This document shows, one piece after another, positions 46,380 through 57,183 of a stretch of 64,000 bases of DNA. The position numbers and the translations under genes are program-made. Where the stretch lies: assembly GCA_015179025.1 (NCBI GenBank), contig WHUX01000136.1, forward strand, positions 81,484 through 145,483, given 5' to 3'. Numbering within the stretch: the first letter of the stretch is position 1; every line of letters starts with the position of its first letter. The notes beneath the pieces were generated by a model. The model had not been told where the DNA came from, searched no databases, and was given only the letters and a program-made list of their open reading frames with translations. This DNA is from Terfezia claveryi (taxonomy: Eukaryota > Ascomycota > Pezizomycetes > Pezizales > Pezizaceae).

Positions 46380-49300
46380 ACAAAGGTCTCAAAAAGGTCT
46401 CAAAAAGGTCTCAGTCAAACATTCGCTCCGGATAACTCTACGAACACACATATATATGCTGGAGCCTGCTGCATGTCTCAAGACATGCGGCAGGCCCTTG
46501 ATTCTTGTGAATATCTAAAAGATATTCATCCTGGGCAAGGTATGTAGGTCAATATGCCTATTCGAGGAATTTTTGCGGAAAGGTCTCGGAAAGCTCTCAC
46601 AAAGGTCTCGGAAAGCTCTCACAAAAGGTCTCAGTCAAATCTTTGTGAGAGCTTTCCGAGGCCTTTAACATATATATGCTAAAGGTTCTGGTAAAGGTCT
46701 CAGTCAAACGTTCGCTCGGGATAACTCCACGAATATACATATATATGCTGGAGCCTGCCACGTGTCTCAAGACATGTGGCAGGCCCTTAATTCTTGTGAA
46801 TATCCAAAAGATATTTATCCTGGGTAGGGTATGTAGGTTAATATGCCTATTCGGGGAATTTTCGCGAAAAGATCTCAGGAAGCTCTCACAAAGGTCTCAG
46901 GAAGCTCTCACAAAGGTCTCAGAAAGCTCTCACAAAAGGTCTCAGTTAAATCTTTATGAGAGCTTTCCGAGGCCTTTAACATATATATGCTAAAGGCTCT
47001 GGCAAAGGTCTCAGTCAAACGTTCGCTCGGGATAACTCCATGAATACACATATATATTCTATAAGAAAGCCTTAAATTCAAAAGTAAAAAAATTCAAACA
47101 AAAAGATGAAACTACATGTCCTCGAAATCCTCTTCGTCCTGCACCATGTTCTCATCCTCGAAATCACCCATGTCTGAATCCTCCACCTCTCTGATTTCGG
47201 CCTTAATCATGTTCATCAATCTTTGTAGCCTCCTCTTTATGATCTCAATGCTCACTTTCCCCTCTCTATTTACCAAGCCTTTAATTGCCTGTTCGACCAC
47301 AATTACATCATTTTTATCCTCATCTTCAACTAAACCTCTTTTTATCTCTTCCACTACCTCATCTATATCCAAGTTAATGACAGGAATGTGTATCTGAAAT
47401 TTCCTCCCTTGATACAATTTTTCGTTTACCTGCAGTTCCTTATTAATCTGCCGCTTTCACTTACGTATATCTACCTGGAAAACTACCTCCACCAGAGAAT
47501 TGGGTTCTTTGTTTTTGTGGACCTTTTTGCGTAAGATTGGAGTAGAAGATTTTGAGGAAGTATGTGGGGTAGGAGATTTGGACGAGGAGCCTAGGGTAGA
47601 AGATTTTGAGGAAGTATGTGGGGTAGGAGATTTTAAGGATGACTCTGGGGCAGGAGATTTGGATGAGGAGCCTACGGCAGGAGATTTTGAGGAAGTGTGT
47701 AGGGTAGGAGATTTTGAAGATGACTTTGGGGCAGGAGATTTGGATGAGGAGCCTGAAGCAGGAGAGGTCTTGTTGGCATTATCTTTCGGAGTAGTATTTG
47801 TCTTATTTCCTGTAGTATTATTCCCAGTGATCACATCGTTCCCGGACAATGTGATCTGTGTAGATGAGCCTGGATTCTATTCATCACTCCCCTCAGCGGT
47901 TGCATCTGTAGTCTTCCTCTGATGAACTCTCCTTTTCTCAGTAAGGATCCTATCTGCGATATCTCTTGATATTAGGTATGGTACTTTCTTTGTCCTCTTA
48001 GCAGCAAGTCATTCTTGGATTCTCTACTTCATGAGGACCTTAACTGCTTCTATATTCTTGTTTTTTTCAGCAAAAATGGCCAGAGCCCTGAGGAATTCTT
48101 CTGCTGCCCAAGGTGGCATGAGGTCACCGAGGTCCTCCTCCTAGTTGTTATTCCAAGCCTCTACCAGCCTTTCCACTGCGTTTGCCTTTCTTTTTTCAGA
48201 TTTCTCATGAACCTCGGACAGAGGGATAAGAATAGTTGAGTATGCGAGATCCAGCTCCAAATTACTCCTATCTGCCTCCATTTCTTCAAAATCTTCATCA
48301 CCCCATTTATCAATTATGCGTTTTTGTATATCTGCAGCATACGCTATCTTTTCCATCTGGCCCTGAACTAATCTTGATACTTCTGTCGCTAGTTCCCACT
48401 TTTGCTGACCCTCTAGGTTGTCTAATGCTTCACAGTATCTTGATTCGAGGTCGAAACTTTTGCTGATAAGATAGTTGGCAATAGCCACAACGTTGGCATT
48501 TGCAGACATATTTGCGGAATAAATTTCCGGATGGTACTGGTTATAGACCGTTAATGTGATATTATGTTAGTTGGGGGGGGGATGTGTGCCTTAAGTACTC
48601 ATAAATTTATGAGTGACAGTTAACCGGTTTGGCCATCTTAGTCCTACTTGAATGTACATGTAGCCTTCTATTTGTTTGCCTAGATTATGACCGTTTGCTT
48701 GGAAATTTATTTAGTTAGCTATTGAAGTATGACTATCTTCTAGTATCCACACTTCTACCTTCAACTGCCCCTGGTCAGTCATGGGTTTTTTCCCCCACCC
48801 TTTGTTGTCCATCATAACGAAACCATCGAAGTTCACACTATAATATATAGCGAGACAAGGTATAGGACTGCTGGGCTACAAAAAGACACTATTCAGGCTT
48901 CGGATACCTAAAGAGAAGGTAAGAAGCCTATCTTCGGCTTGCTCTGTAGCCGAAGACAGTTGAACTAAAACCCTTGAACCTTCCGTGTGTCTCATGGAAG
49001 AGCAGAAGGTTTACTAGTCTTCGAAGTTATGGTGTAGTCTAGTCTAGTCTGGTTGGCACAAGCCCCTCGTAGTCTGGTCATGTGGTAGTTGATATTGAGA
49101 CTTTTCCGAGACCTTTCTGCGAAAATTCCCGAATAGGCATATTGACCTGTATACCCTGCCCAGGATGAATATCTTTTAGATATTCACAAGAATCAAGGGC
49201 CTGCCACGTGTCTCAAGACATGCAGCAGGCTCCAGCATATATATGTGTGTTCATGGAGTTATCCTGAATAAATATTTGACTGAGACCTTTGCCAGAGCCT

Positions 49301-49680
49301 TTAGCATATATATGTTAAAGGCCTCGGAAAGCTCTCACAAAGGTTTAACTAAGACCTTTTGTGAGAGCTTTCCGAGACCTTTGTGAGAGCTTTCCGAGAC
49401 CTTTCCACAAAAATTCCCCGAATAGGTATATTGACCTGTATACTCTACCTAGGATGAATATCTTTTAGATATTCACAAGAATCAAGGGCCTGCCGTATGT
49501 TTCAAGACACGCGGCAGGCTCCAGCATATATATGTGTGTTCGTGGTGTTATCTCGAGCGAACGTTTGACTGAGACCTTTGCTAGAGCCTTTAGTATATAT
49601 ATATTAAAGGCCTCGGAAAGCTCTCACAAAGATTTAACTGAAACCTTTTGTGAGAGCTTTCTGAGACCTTAAGATGTTAT
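46380..49680. repeat. Cassette inside the CACTA element: inverted arrays of ~291-bp units around a gene
   Basis: Left side (46380-47060): two direct copies of a unit, with GCTGGAGCCTGC at 46458 and 46748. Right side (49090-49680): two copies in inverse orientation, with GCAGGCTCCAGC near 49225 and 49517. Each unit holds the hairpin GCCTGCCACGTGTCT / AGACATGTGGCAGGC, the palindrome AATATCTTTTAGATATT and clusters of AAAGGTCTC and AAAGCTCTCAC. The enclosed 2 kb carries a gene-B homologue. It could be a nested element or an internal part of the CACTA unit; shared GGTCTC words favour a functional link. No sharp ends or duplications found. Confidence 0.75.
47112..48509 (-). pseudogene. Gene-B homologue in the cassette, five in-frame stops
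   Basis: The frame is continuous for 466 codons from the ATG at 48509 (MSANANVVAIANYLISKSFD) to the stop at 47112, broken by TAG, TAG, TGA, TAG and TGA, all C-to-T type. The helical N-terminus has QQKWELATEVSRLVQGQMEK, then LGDLMPPWAAEEFLRALAIF, which lines up with LHPPWPSVEFARQYS of gene B (14521-15855). The middle is low complexity: some ten imperfect repeats of SSSKSPAP / HTSSKSPT (47530-47750). Next comes a Lys-rich stretch, and a helical C-terminus (RRLQRLMNMIKAEIREVED) with an acidic tail, as in gene B. Function unknown; probably a transposon accessory protein. Confidence 0.62.
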
Positions 49681-49869
49681 TGATTGATCATATAAAGGTA
49701 GTGGTTCTACTTTCAGCTATTGTACTCCTCTCTTCTCTACCAAGTATCTTGTCTTCTCTACCAACTCTCCTGTCTTCCCTACCCAGTCTATTAATTAGCT
49801 ATATCCTCGCGAAAACCGAAAGTTCCATATAAGAAGCCAACCCCTCATCAAAGTTTTACACGAGAATGC

Positions 49870-52800
49870 CATTACGATGCCCTAGAGGGAGACTCTCACA
49901 TTGTATGATCTGCTCGACTTTGGGAGCTCCATAACAAATGCATCTATTGTCAAGAAATATAAGAAGAACATAATCAAATCTCTTCTAAAAAACCCTTACT
50001 CAATACTACCACTGATAATAAAGGGTCTGGTGTCGAAGAGAAGCTGAATCCCTACCACAACTCCCGAAAAGATCCCTTTTCCCGAAAAGATTCTTTCTCC
50101 CAAAAAGATCCCAAGAAAAAGAAGCCTTCAGCAGTAATACACGAGAGCAGCTCAGATTCTGACCTTGATATATGGAACAAAAAACTGAGATCAATCGATG
50201 ACTGCAGCTCAGATTCTGAGATTGATATATGACTGAACAAAAAACTGAGATTAAAGAGCTGTGTTTTGGGGTCTCAGGTCAAAAATTTCAATCCTCAGTT
50301 TGTGCTATTCTCTAGCTCCTCCGATGGAGGTTATGGGAAAGAAATGTTCAACAAGTCTCCTGCTCTAGAAACCCATGTATCTGACATTGAATCACATGGA
50401 ATGGAGACTATGCATCCAGTAGCAAGGGACAAAGAAACTACACCTTCCTCAAGATCTAGTTCCTTTAGCTCAAGTTTAGCAGAAATATCAGGTTCTTCAG
50501 GCTCTACTAGATCTGGCCCATCTATACAGAAGAGACCTAGCACATTGCTAAAAACCACTGCGAACTCCACACATGACTTAGTCTCTAAATATGATTCTGA
50601 CTCAGAAAATCCTTCAAGTTTAAGTTCTTTCAGCTCTTCTCAGGATGAAAATGAAGTTATATCAGAGACAGAAGATGAATTAAACTATTGTAGCATCAAA
50701 GGTACTTTTTTTAATCTAAGCATATTACATTAGCCAATTCAAGTACTAACTTATACTTATAGCATGTCTTAACACTAGTGACTTGATATCTATCGTCCTA
50801 TTCGACCTTAAACTCAGCGGTAATACTATACATCAGCAAGCTGATTGCTACATACGGATCATCAAAGCTGCCTCCTCGCCCGATAAAGCAACATACATAT
50901 TCTGGACAACAGTCAAGAGACTATAGTGCCAAACTGGAATTAGGCATGTTTCATATGATTGTTGTATCGATTCCTGTTTTTGCTATTTCAATTCGGCTCT
51001 TGAAGCATGCCCCAATCCTAAATGTGGCAAACCACGATAGAAAACCTCTAAAGCAGGTGACCCTAAGATCCCATTCAAAACCTTTGACTACATTCTCTTG
51101 ATCCCACGAATTAAGCTCCAATTTAGCAACCTGAAAAGAGCCACTGAATTAGTCAATTATAGAGCAAAAGTCGAAGCATAGGGTGAACGAAACAAGGATT
51201 CGTATAAGGATTACTGAAATGGTGAACTATATCAAAGCCTAAAATGCAAAGGCTTATTCACCAAAAAGCAAGATCAGGTCTACCTCCTGACTACTGATAG
51301 TTTTCAAGTCTTCAAACACCGAAAACTATTCTAAGCTTGGCCTTTGCTGATAGTCCTACTCAATGTTCTACCAGAGAGGAGACACCTCCATCATAACCTC
51401 CTTCCAGTTGGACTTATCCCTGAACTAAAAGCTCCTTACAATCTTCAATCTTTCCTCCAACCCCTCGTTTAGGAGTTTTTGGAACTTGAGAAAGGGATCC
51501 CTAATGTATACGATGCCAGCACAGGCTAGGATATTACACTTAATAGCTACTTGACTCTAGTTAGTTCTGATATGCCTATACGCGAAAAGATAATCAACTG
51601 CTATGGTATATCAGGCAGCCGCTACTGCCCATATTGTTATACACATGGTTGTTATAAGTACCTGTCCCACTCCCCCAGTTTCACCTAGATGCATTCTGCT
51701 AACTTCCAAGTACAGAAACCATATCTACTGTCTATTTACCCCCCCGAAAGACCCACCTATATCTCTGCCTAACCAACATAAATGGTCAAAAATTGATCAT
51801 AGAAAAGGTTTGCTTAAGAGGGTGAATGGGGACTGGAGGCAGGATGCAACATATATAACAGAAAATTTGGATAGTGAGTATAATGAAAGCATTGGTCTCA
51901 AAGGAGTTTGTAAATTGATGAGGCTCTCATCAATTGATTTTCCAAGGAGCTTTCTATTAGACTCGATGCATCTATTTTATGAAAACCTAGTGAAAAATCT
52001 TTTTGACCACTATCGAGGCCGGTTTTTTGATAAAAGAGGCACTACCGACTTGAATTCCAGAAAAAAAGTCAAATCTACTAAGAAGTTTGCCCAGACGGAG
52101 GACCTCTATTACATTGCTCCTTCCACTTGGGAAAAGATTGGTAGGGATATAGATACCTTAATAGATTCTATACTTGCACAATTTGGAGAACCTATCCGTT
52201 CAATTACCTCTAACTGTCACCATTATAAAGCACACGAATGGAAATAGTGGGGTCATTCCTACTCCTTAATTTACTATAAGGACATACTTCCCGAGAAATT
52301 CTATCAGCCTTATTTTCGTCTAATGAAAGCGGTAACAATCTTAGCAGGCACTTCCATTAGTCCGACTCAACTATAGCTAATTGAAGGTAAGCACTTCCCC
52401 AAATTTACAGGCCAGTTAACTGATAACTTAATAGACACTCTAGGAAACTTTATTGATCATTATGAGCAAGAATATTACCGCTTCTCATATGAACGCCTCG
52501 GTGCTGCCAGAGCAACCATCCACATCCTGTGCCATATAGCTGATTGCGTACGCTGGGCAGAGCCAATGTACATTTATTCACAATGGACTATAGAAAGATT
52601 CTGTGGAACTATTGCTCAAAAGGTATCATATTCCCAGATAATAATAAATAGATCTAATATTGGCTGGTACTGATAAATTATCAGGCAAAAAGTAAAGTTC
52701 AAGCCAATCGTAATATGTCTTTTTCTATTTTGAATGAGGAATTACAGTCATATGCATTAGGTAGTTGATTGGGATCAAGATAATGGAGATGAACCAGATT

Positions 52801-53476
52801 CTACTTTGTGGTTAATCTGTTTGAAGCAATTAACAATACAGAAGAAGAAGCATAGACGCAAACAAGCTGATGAGGCTGTCCCTGGACTGAATAGGCCTTC
52901 GAGACGCCTAAATCTCCCAACTAGGGAGTTTATTAAACTCAAATAGTACTTCTCTCAATACCCCATATCTGTCGACTGCTCCGACTCAGACACTACTTCA
53001 CCGCCTCCTCAGGGAGATATAGGGCCGTATATTAATGTCAATGTCCGCAAGTTAAAAAGGCACGTATTATCATAGGCATCATGCATTGCTCAGGATTATT
53101 TATACGTTATTCAACCTATATCTATACATTCGACCAACCAAGCTACTCGGGATGCATCCTACATATGTTATAAGATTAATCACCTGCTGGAAGAATATCC
53201 TCAGTAGGCCGGACCATTGATTCAAATGAATATAGGGTTCAATTACGTTTTGGATGGCTTGTTCGGTTGGTCAGTGTCCCTTTCACAGGGAAAGTCTATG
53301 GACTTGTGTATATCAAGGAGTATCTGACAGTATTAATTCCCGGAGGTATTCACCGGATCACTACTAGTGGGAGTCATACCTATGTCCTAATAGAATATAT
53401 TCAGGAATTGTTAGGTATTGTGTCTAGAGATCAAGACAAATTTTTTATAGCGCTTGAAACTGCGTTACTTCCTTAA
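49870..53476 (+). pseudogene. Tnp2-type (CACTA/EnSpm) transposase, decayed
   Basis: Catalyses cut-and-paste movement of CACTA elements. The N-terminal region (49930-50700) is Ser-rich and disordered, followed by a short intron with GT at about 50701 and AG before 50763. The Cys-containing part (YDCCIDSCFCYF..CPNPKCGKPR) lies near 50955-51040. Tnp2 core pieces are LLPVGLIPELKAPYN (51400), SSDMPIREKIINCYGISG..YCPYCYTHG (51565-51650), SSIDFPRSFLLDSMHLFYEN (51925-51990) and AHEWK (52230). Later come LGAARATIHILCHIADCVRW and YSQWTIERFCGTI, and the C-terminal FGWLVRLVSVPF..YIKEYL ending at 53476. Stops (mostly TAG/TAA) and frameshifts break it. The motif order equals that of fungal Tnp2 proteins. 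Confidence 0.8.
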
Positions 53477-53599
53477 TATTTTGCCTTTTTTTTGTCGCTT
53501 ATGTACCTAAATACTAATGCATATGAGTCGTCAATAAAATATATTGAATACTAGTTTCTCTTAAAATGAATAAACAACCTTTCATAATGATACCAGTAG

Positions 53600-53880
53600 A
53601 GGCGGTAGGAGACCTCGCTTTGATCTCTACAGAAAATGATACCTTAATAGGGTCTCTGCAGAGAAGGAAACCTTAAGAGGGTCTCTGTAGAGAAGGAAAC
53701 CTTAATAGGGTCTCACAATGTAGCTAAGGCCTCCCCAAAGTCTCAAACTATTCTCCATAGCCTTTTTGAAGGTCTCAACTTGCTTGAAAAGTCTCACTTC
53801 GGTTCAAAGGTTTCACGGCTAAGCCTCAGCAGGTCTAACTTGGCCAAAAACTCGCGACTTAGACCTAAACTTGGACTAAA
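53600..53880. repeat. Right subterminal repeats of the CACTA-like element
   Basis: Three close copies of GAAACCTTAATAGGGTCTC (53630-53730), then AAGTCTCAA, AAGGTCTCAAC and AAAGTCTCAC words. The same AAACCT and GGTCTC words fill the left end at 43.1-43.7 kb and the internal cassette. Confidence 0.75.
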
Positions 53881-53942
53881 GTTGAAACTTTTAATTAAGT
53901 TTACTATGGGCGCCCATATTAACTAATGAACCACAGTGCATA

Positions 53943-55821
53943 TCAAGGGCATGCATCGACCTGATATACGCTTGGTAAAGGAACGGACAGGATCGGGATG
54001 ACACGGTAGCATTGTAAAGGACCCCAACCGTGCAAGAACCCGTATTAATAAAGGCTCGGAGCACGTTCCGAGGTGGTCGCGGCCCCTCACAGCCCCTGTA
54101 GCTCCACGATTTCTATCAATAGAGTTACTACCAATGCATTGAGGCTTCAATTCTGTGAGGTCACCATGACCAGTACCGCTCTAACTTGGCGAGGGGTAGT
54201 GCAACCAGTCTACGCTCTAACATGGTTAAATGTTCACGGTCACTGAATCTTTCTCCTGGTTTTTCAGTTAACGTTGGATTTCATTAATTTCCTTCCGAGT
54301 TACCGTACTTCGCCCTGGTACAGTAGGTATGTACCACCATCCAATTGGGCTTGGCAGAAGAAGTACATGAGGTACAGGGAATATAAATCGCCGGTACAAT
54401 AATATTTGTTTCATGGCGAGGGACGGGGTGCAACTGGTGCCTATCCTCAACTGGACTAGGCACCAGTACAGTACCTAAGTGCCTAGTCCAGTTGGAGGAT
54501 GCCTATCCTGTGGCGCGTACATACTTGCCGAAGGAGAGAGGTCCAGAGAAGGTAGTCTGGTTGCAGGTCCGAGATGTGTAGAGTACCACCATAACATGAG
54601 AAGCAAAGGGACGGGCACAGCACCCTTGCAACACTCTTGCTTTCTTTGCTACATACTGCTGCAGAGGTGATGTCCGATGACGCGGCGGTAGCGGGGGGCA
54701 AGCAGGTCGACACAACAGCACGGGAAAGTACGTACGTACGCTTCGTCCACGACAAAAGCTTGGATCTTGATCGGCTCCTTGCCTACGCAAGTGGCCGAGA
54801 ACGTGCTCCCGAGTAGATCCCGCTGCCACATTTGGAGCAAAAAGTTCCGACCAAGACCTACCCTGTCATGGGGTTGGCTCCTTTGTGTTTTAGGTTGTCC
54901 TGGTTGGGGGGGTCATGACTCAATCTAATTCACGCACACCTCATGGGTGCTGCATTCCTCACCCCTTAAGTCTACCTAGCACGAATGTTAGTAGCTGGAT
55001 ATGCAATGAGTCAGGTTGCTCAGATCGGATTTCCCCCACGCTGGTCTTCTGGGGTTTATGTAGGCATCTGGCAGAAATGGCACCCCGAATGAAGATAAGG
55101 CCGTACCTGTACCCTGCTCGTACCAGATCCGCTTGCCCTCTGCTTATAATCACTGACTGACCATATTCCTTAGTTTTCTTTTCTTGAAAATGCCCTCGGC
55201 GTGCAACCAGACTTGCCCACATCTCATCTAAAGTAGGTAGTACATATCTGGGATGGGCCCCAGCCTGGAATATTGATAGAGCAGATAGGCTGGTGCAAAA
55301 TACGGATAGTAAAGTATTGAGCCTGTTCAGCCGCATCCTCGCAATGGTGCTACATACAATGCAAACATATCCTTGCCATTGCCGGGGTGAGCGAGAGAAG
55401 GAGGACGATGAGGGTACTTGGTAACACAACAAGGCCAGGCGCAGCGTCAGCACAGCCTGCCCAATAATTCAATCAGTTCCCACAAACAAGAGGAGGATAG
55501 AAACATGAGAAGTGGCCTTCTTCTTCTCCTTTCCGTCTATCCCTTCTCCCTTACTCCTCAATTTGTCTTTTTTACAATCGTTCCTTTCATACGATATACC
55601 CCAGATTTAGCTGTTTCGACCTGGCGGTGAGTGCAGGAGTCCGAGAAAGATCTCGACCGTGCACAATACACCCCACGGTTCCGAGCTCTTGCATTCACCA
55701 CGCGGTCATTGAGGCCATCAATCCAGAGTATTCATACCGGTCTCTTCCGCTAGCTTATCAGTTCCTATAATTCTTCAGCCGAAACTCTTGATATTCACAC
55801 AAATACTAGGACTCGCCCACC
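53943..55821. other. No confident gene; contains a hairpin
   Basis: About 1.9 kb. A perfect 18-bp inverted repeat lies at 54446-54463 / 54480-54497 (CTCAACTGGACTAGGCAC). Several 60-164 codon ORFs show no motif. The 3' part should be the promoter of the 55822 gene. Confidence 0.5.
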
Positions 55822-57183
55822 ATGTCGCCAGCAAGCAGCATAGGGCGCAGCGCCTACCAAACTCATCGTCGTAACATCTCCGTTCCTATCATGTCTTCGT
55901 CCATGATCATGACCCCACCAGTCTCGCCACCACTTTCCCAAGCACCAGGTAACCCCGCATCCACAATCACAAACATGAGCGCTCTGCGACGACCTTTACC
56001 TGCGCATCTCAACTTGTCCACAATGTCCTCCCCGACCTGTCAGCCGGTAGTCACACACAACCGTCATTCCCAGCCTCCCCGACCATGCAACCCATACGAG
56101 ATTCCTCAAGATGACTCGCAACGCTCGTACTCTGCTGGGGAACCTCCACATGACTATGTGTACAATGGGAATTCATTTGATCTGCATTCTGGGCCTGCCT
56201 CTCCCGTCTCACCAGTACTTCATTCCGCTTTCCCACTGGCAGCTGCAGGAGACGAATCACTCATTGACCGGTGGTTAAGGCACGAAGCCATGGGCCGCCC
56301 AATATTTCCTGGGTCGAGAACCGGGTCATCTGTTGCGACAAGTGATATTAGCAGTTTGCGCGGAGGAATGTTTGGTAGTTTGCCTGGGGGCCGTGCTACG
56401 AGACCACCTAGTAGGTATGGCCCCGGCAGCGTTACATCGGCGGCGACACGCGATCGGGATAACTTCACCTCGTCTGCCCCATCTTATCCATCGTCCCGTG
56501 CCGGCGCATCCCGGCCGGCATCACGAGATGGAAACAGTGTGAATGGCGAAAGCTATCCCCCGAGTATTGTATCGTCAGAGGTGTATCCACCTTCAATTGA
56601 TACTCGGTTACATTACACCCACCCTGCACCGCCGGCTGCTCCAACTCCCCCCAGAAGTTTTGTGGCCCCTTGTTCATTAATGTCCGCATCGAATGCTTCC
56701 GTTGTGTACAATGACGAGACGGCCATGGGGTCCACTGTTACCCTGCCAGAACCCGCGGCAACAAGGCCGCCGCGGTACAGCGACAGTTTAGCTGCCCCTC
56801 CATACCAGCTTCCACTAGCGGAGCTCATAAATAATGGGACTGTCGGATACCAGGCTGTACCGATTCTTACCTATGGAACTGCAACAGCGGCAACGGAGAA
56901 ATCTTTGCTGGGAGAGATGTTGAATAATCCAGTTGGCAATAGTCAGAGTGAAGGAGTCGTGGTGATGGTACGTCAAGAAGTGTGGGAGGAACTACGACGG
57001 AGAGCAGGCTTGGATGCCGGGATGCCGGATGGTAGTGGCCATGCCGTACTACCTGGAGGAAGCAGTTCAGGTGGCGTCCGACCACCAAACAAACGGAGAA
57101 TCTTGAACAGCGGGCGAATTAAAGAGAAATCCGGAATCCTTAATAATGATGCACGGTGTTGTGGTGCTTGTATCATCTGCTAG
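55822..57183 (+). CDS. Disordered Ser/Pro-rich protein with PY motifs and C-terminal cysteines, 453 aa
   Basis: Unrecognised family, single exon, intact. The sequence is dominated by Ser, Pro and Gly with SP/TP sites (TPPVSPPLSQ, SGPASPVSPV), as in cytoplasmic adaptor or regulatory proteins. A short ordered piece GDESLIDRWLRHEAMGRP lies near residue 145. PPRYSD and APPYQ near residues 320-335 are PY-like motifs that WW-domain ubiquitin ligases bind. A helical stretch VVVMVRQEVWEELRRRAGL sits near 390-410. The protein ends DARCCGACIIC, a cysteine cluster suited to palmitoylation; CIIC resembles a CaaX box. Start chosen at the first ATG after 55800. Function is not known; membrane-linked regulation is speculation from motifs. 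Confidence 0.7.
   Translation: MSPASSIGRSAYQTHRRNISVPIMSSSMIMTPPVSPPLSQAPGNPASTITNMSALRRPLPAHLNLSTMSSPTCQPVVTHNRHSQPPRPCNPYEIPQDDSQRSYSAGEPPHDYVYNGNSFDLHSGPASPVSPVLHSAFPLAAAGDESLIDRWLRHEAMGRPIFPGSRTGSSVATSDISSLRGGMFGSLPGGRATRPPSRYGPGSVTSAATRDRDNFTSSAPSYPSSRAGASRPASRDGNSVNGESYPPSIVSSEVYPPSIDTRLHYTHPAPPAAPTPPRSFVAPCSLMSASNASVVYNDETAMGSTVTLPEPAATRPPRYSDSLAAPPYQLPLAELINNGTVGYQAVPILTYGTATAATEKSLLGEMLNNPVGNSQSEGVVVMVRQEVWEELRRRAGLDAGMPDGSGHAVLPGGSSSGGVRPPNKRRILNSGRIKEKSGILNNDARCCGACIIC

Larger units (their letters stand above)
43068..53938. mobile_element. CACTA/EnSpm-like (Tnp2) DNA transposon, 10.9 kb, with internal cassette
   Basis: Ends are CACTGTGGTTCATT (43068-43081) and its exact reverse complement (53925-53938). 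The flanks repeat CATA (43064-43067 and 53939-53942); if the left A is counted in the element, the duplication is CAT, the 3 bp usual for CACTA. Both subterminal zones are packed with AGGTCTC and GGAAACCT words. Inside are a Tnp2 transposase pseudogene (+), an AT-hook gene (-) and, between them, an inverted-repeat cassette with its own gene. In-frame stops of C-to-T type are common. Well supported by ends, duplication and Tnp2 core together. Confidence 0.85.

Noticed and set aside
54959..55453. 164-codon minus-strand ORF
   Set aside because: No recognisable domain, no secretory signal, and not supported by neighbours.
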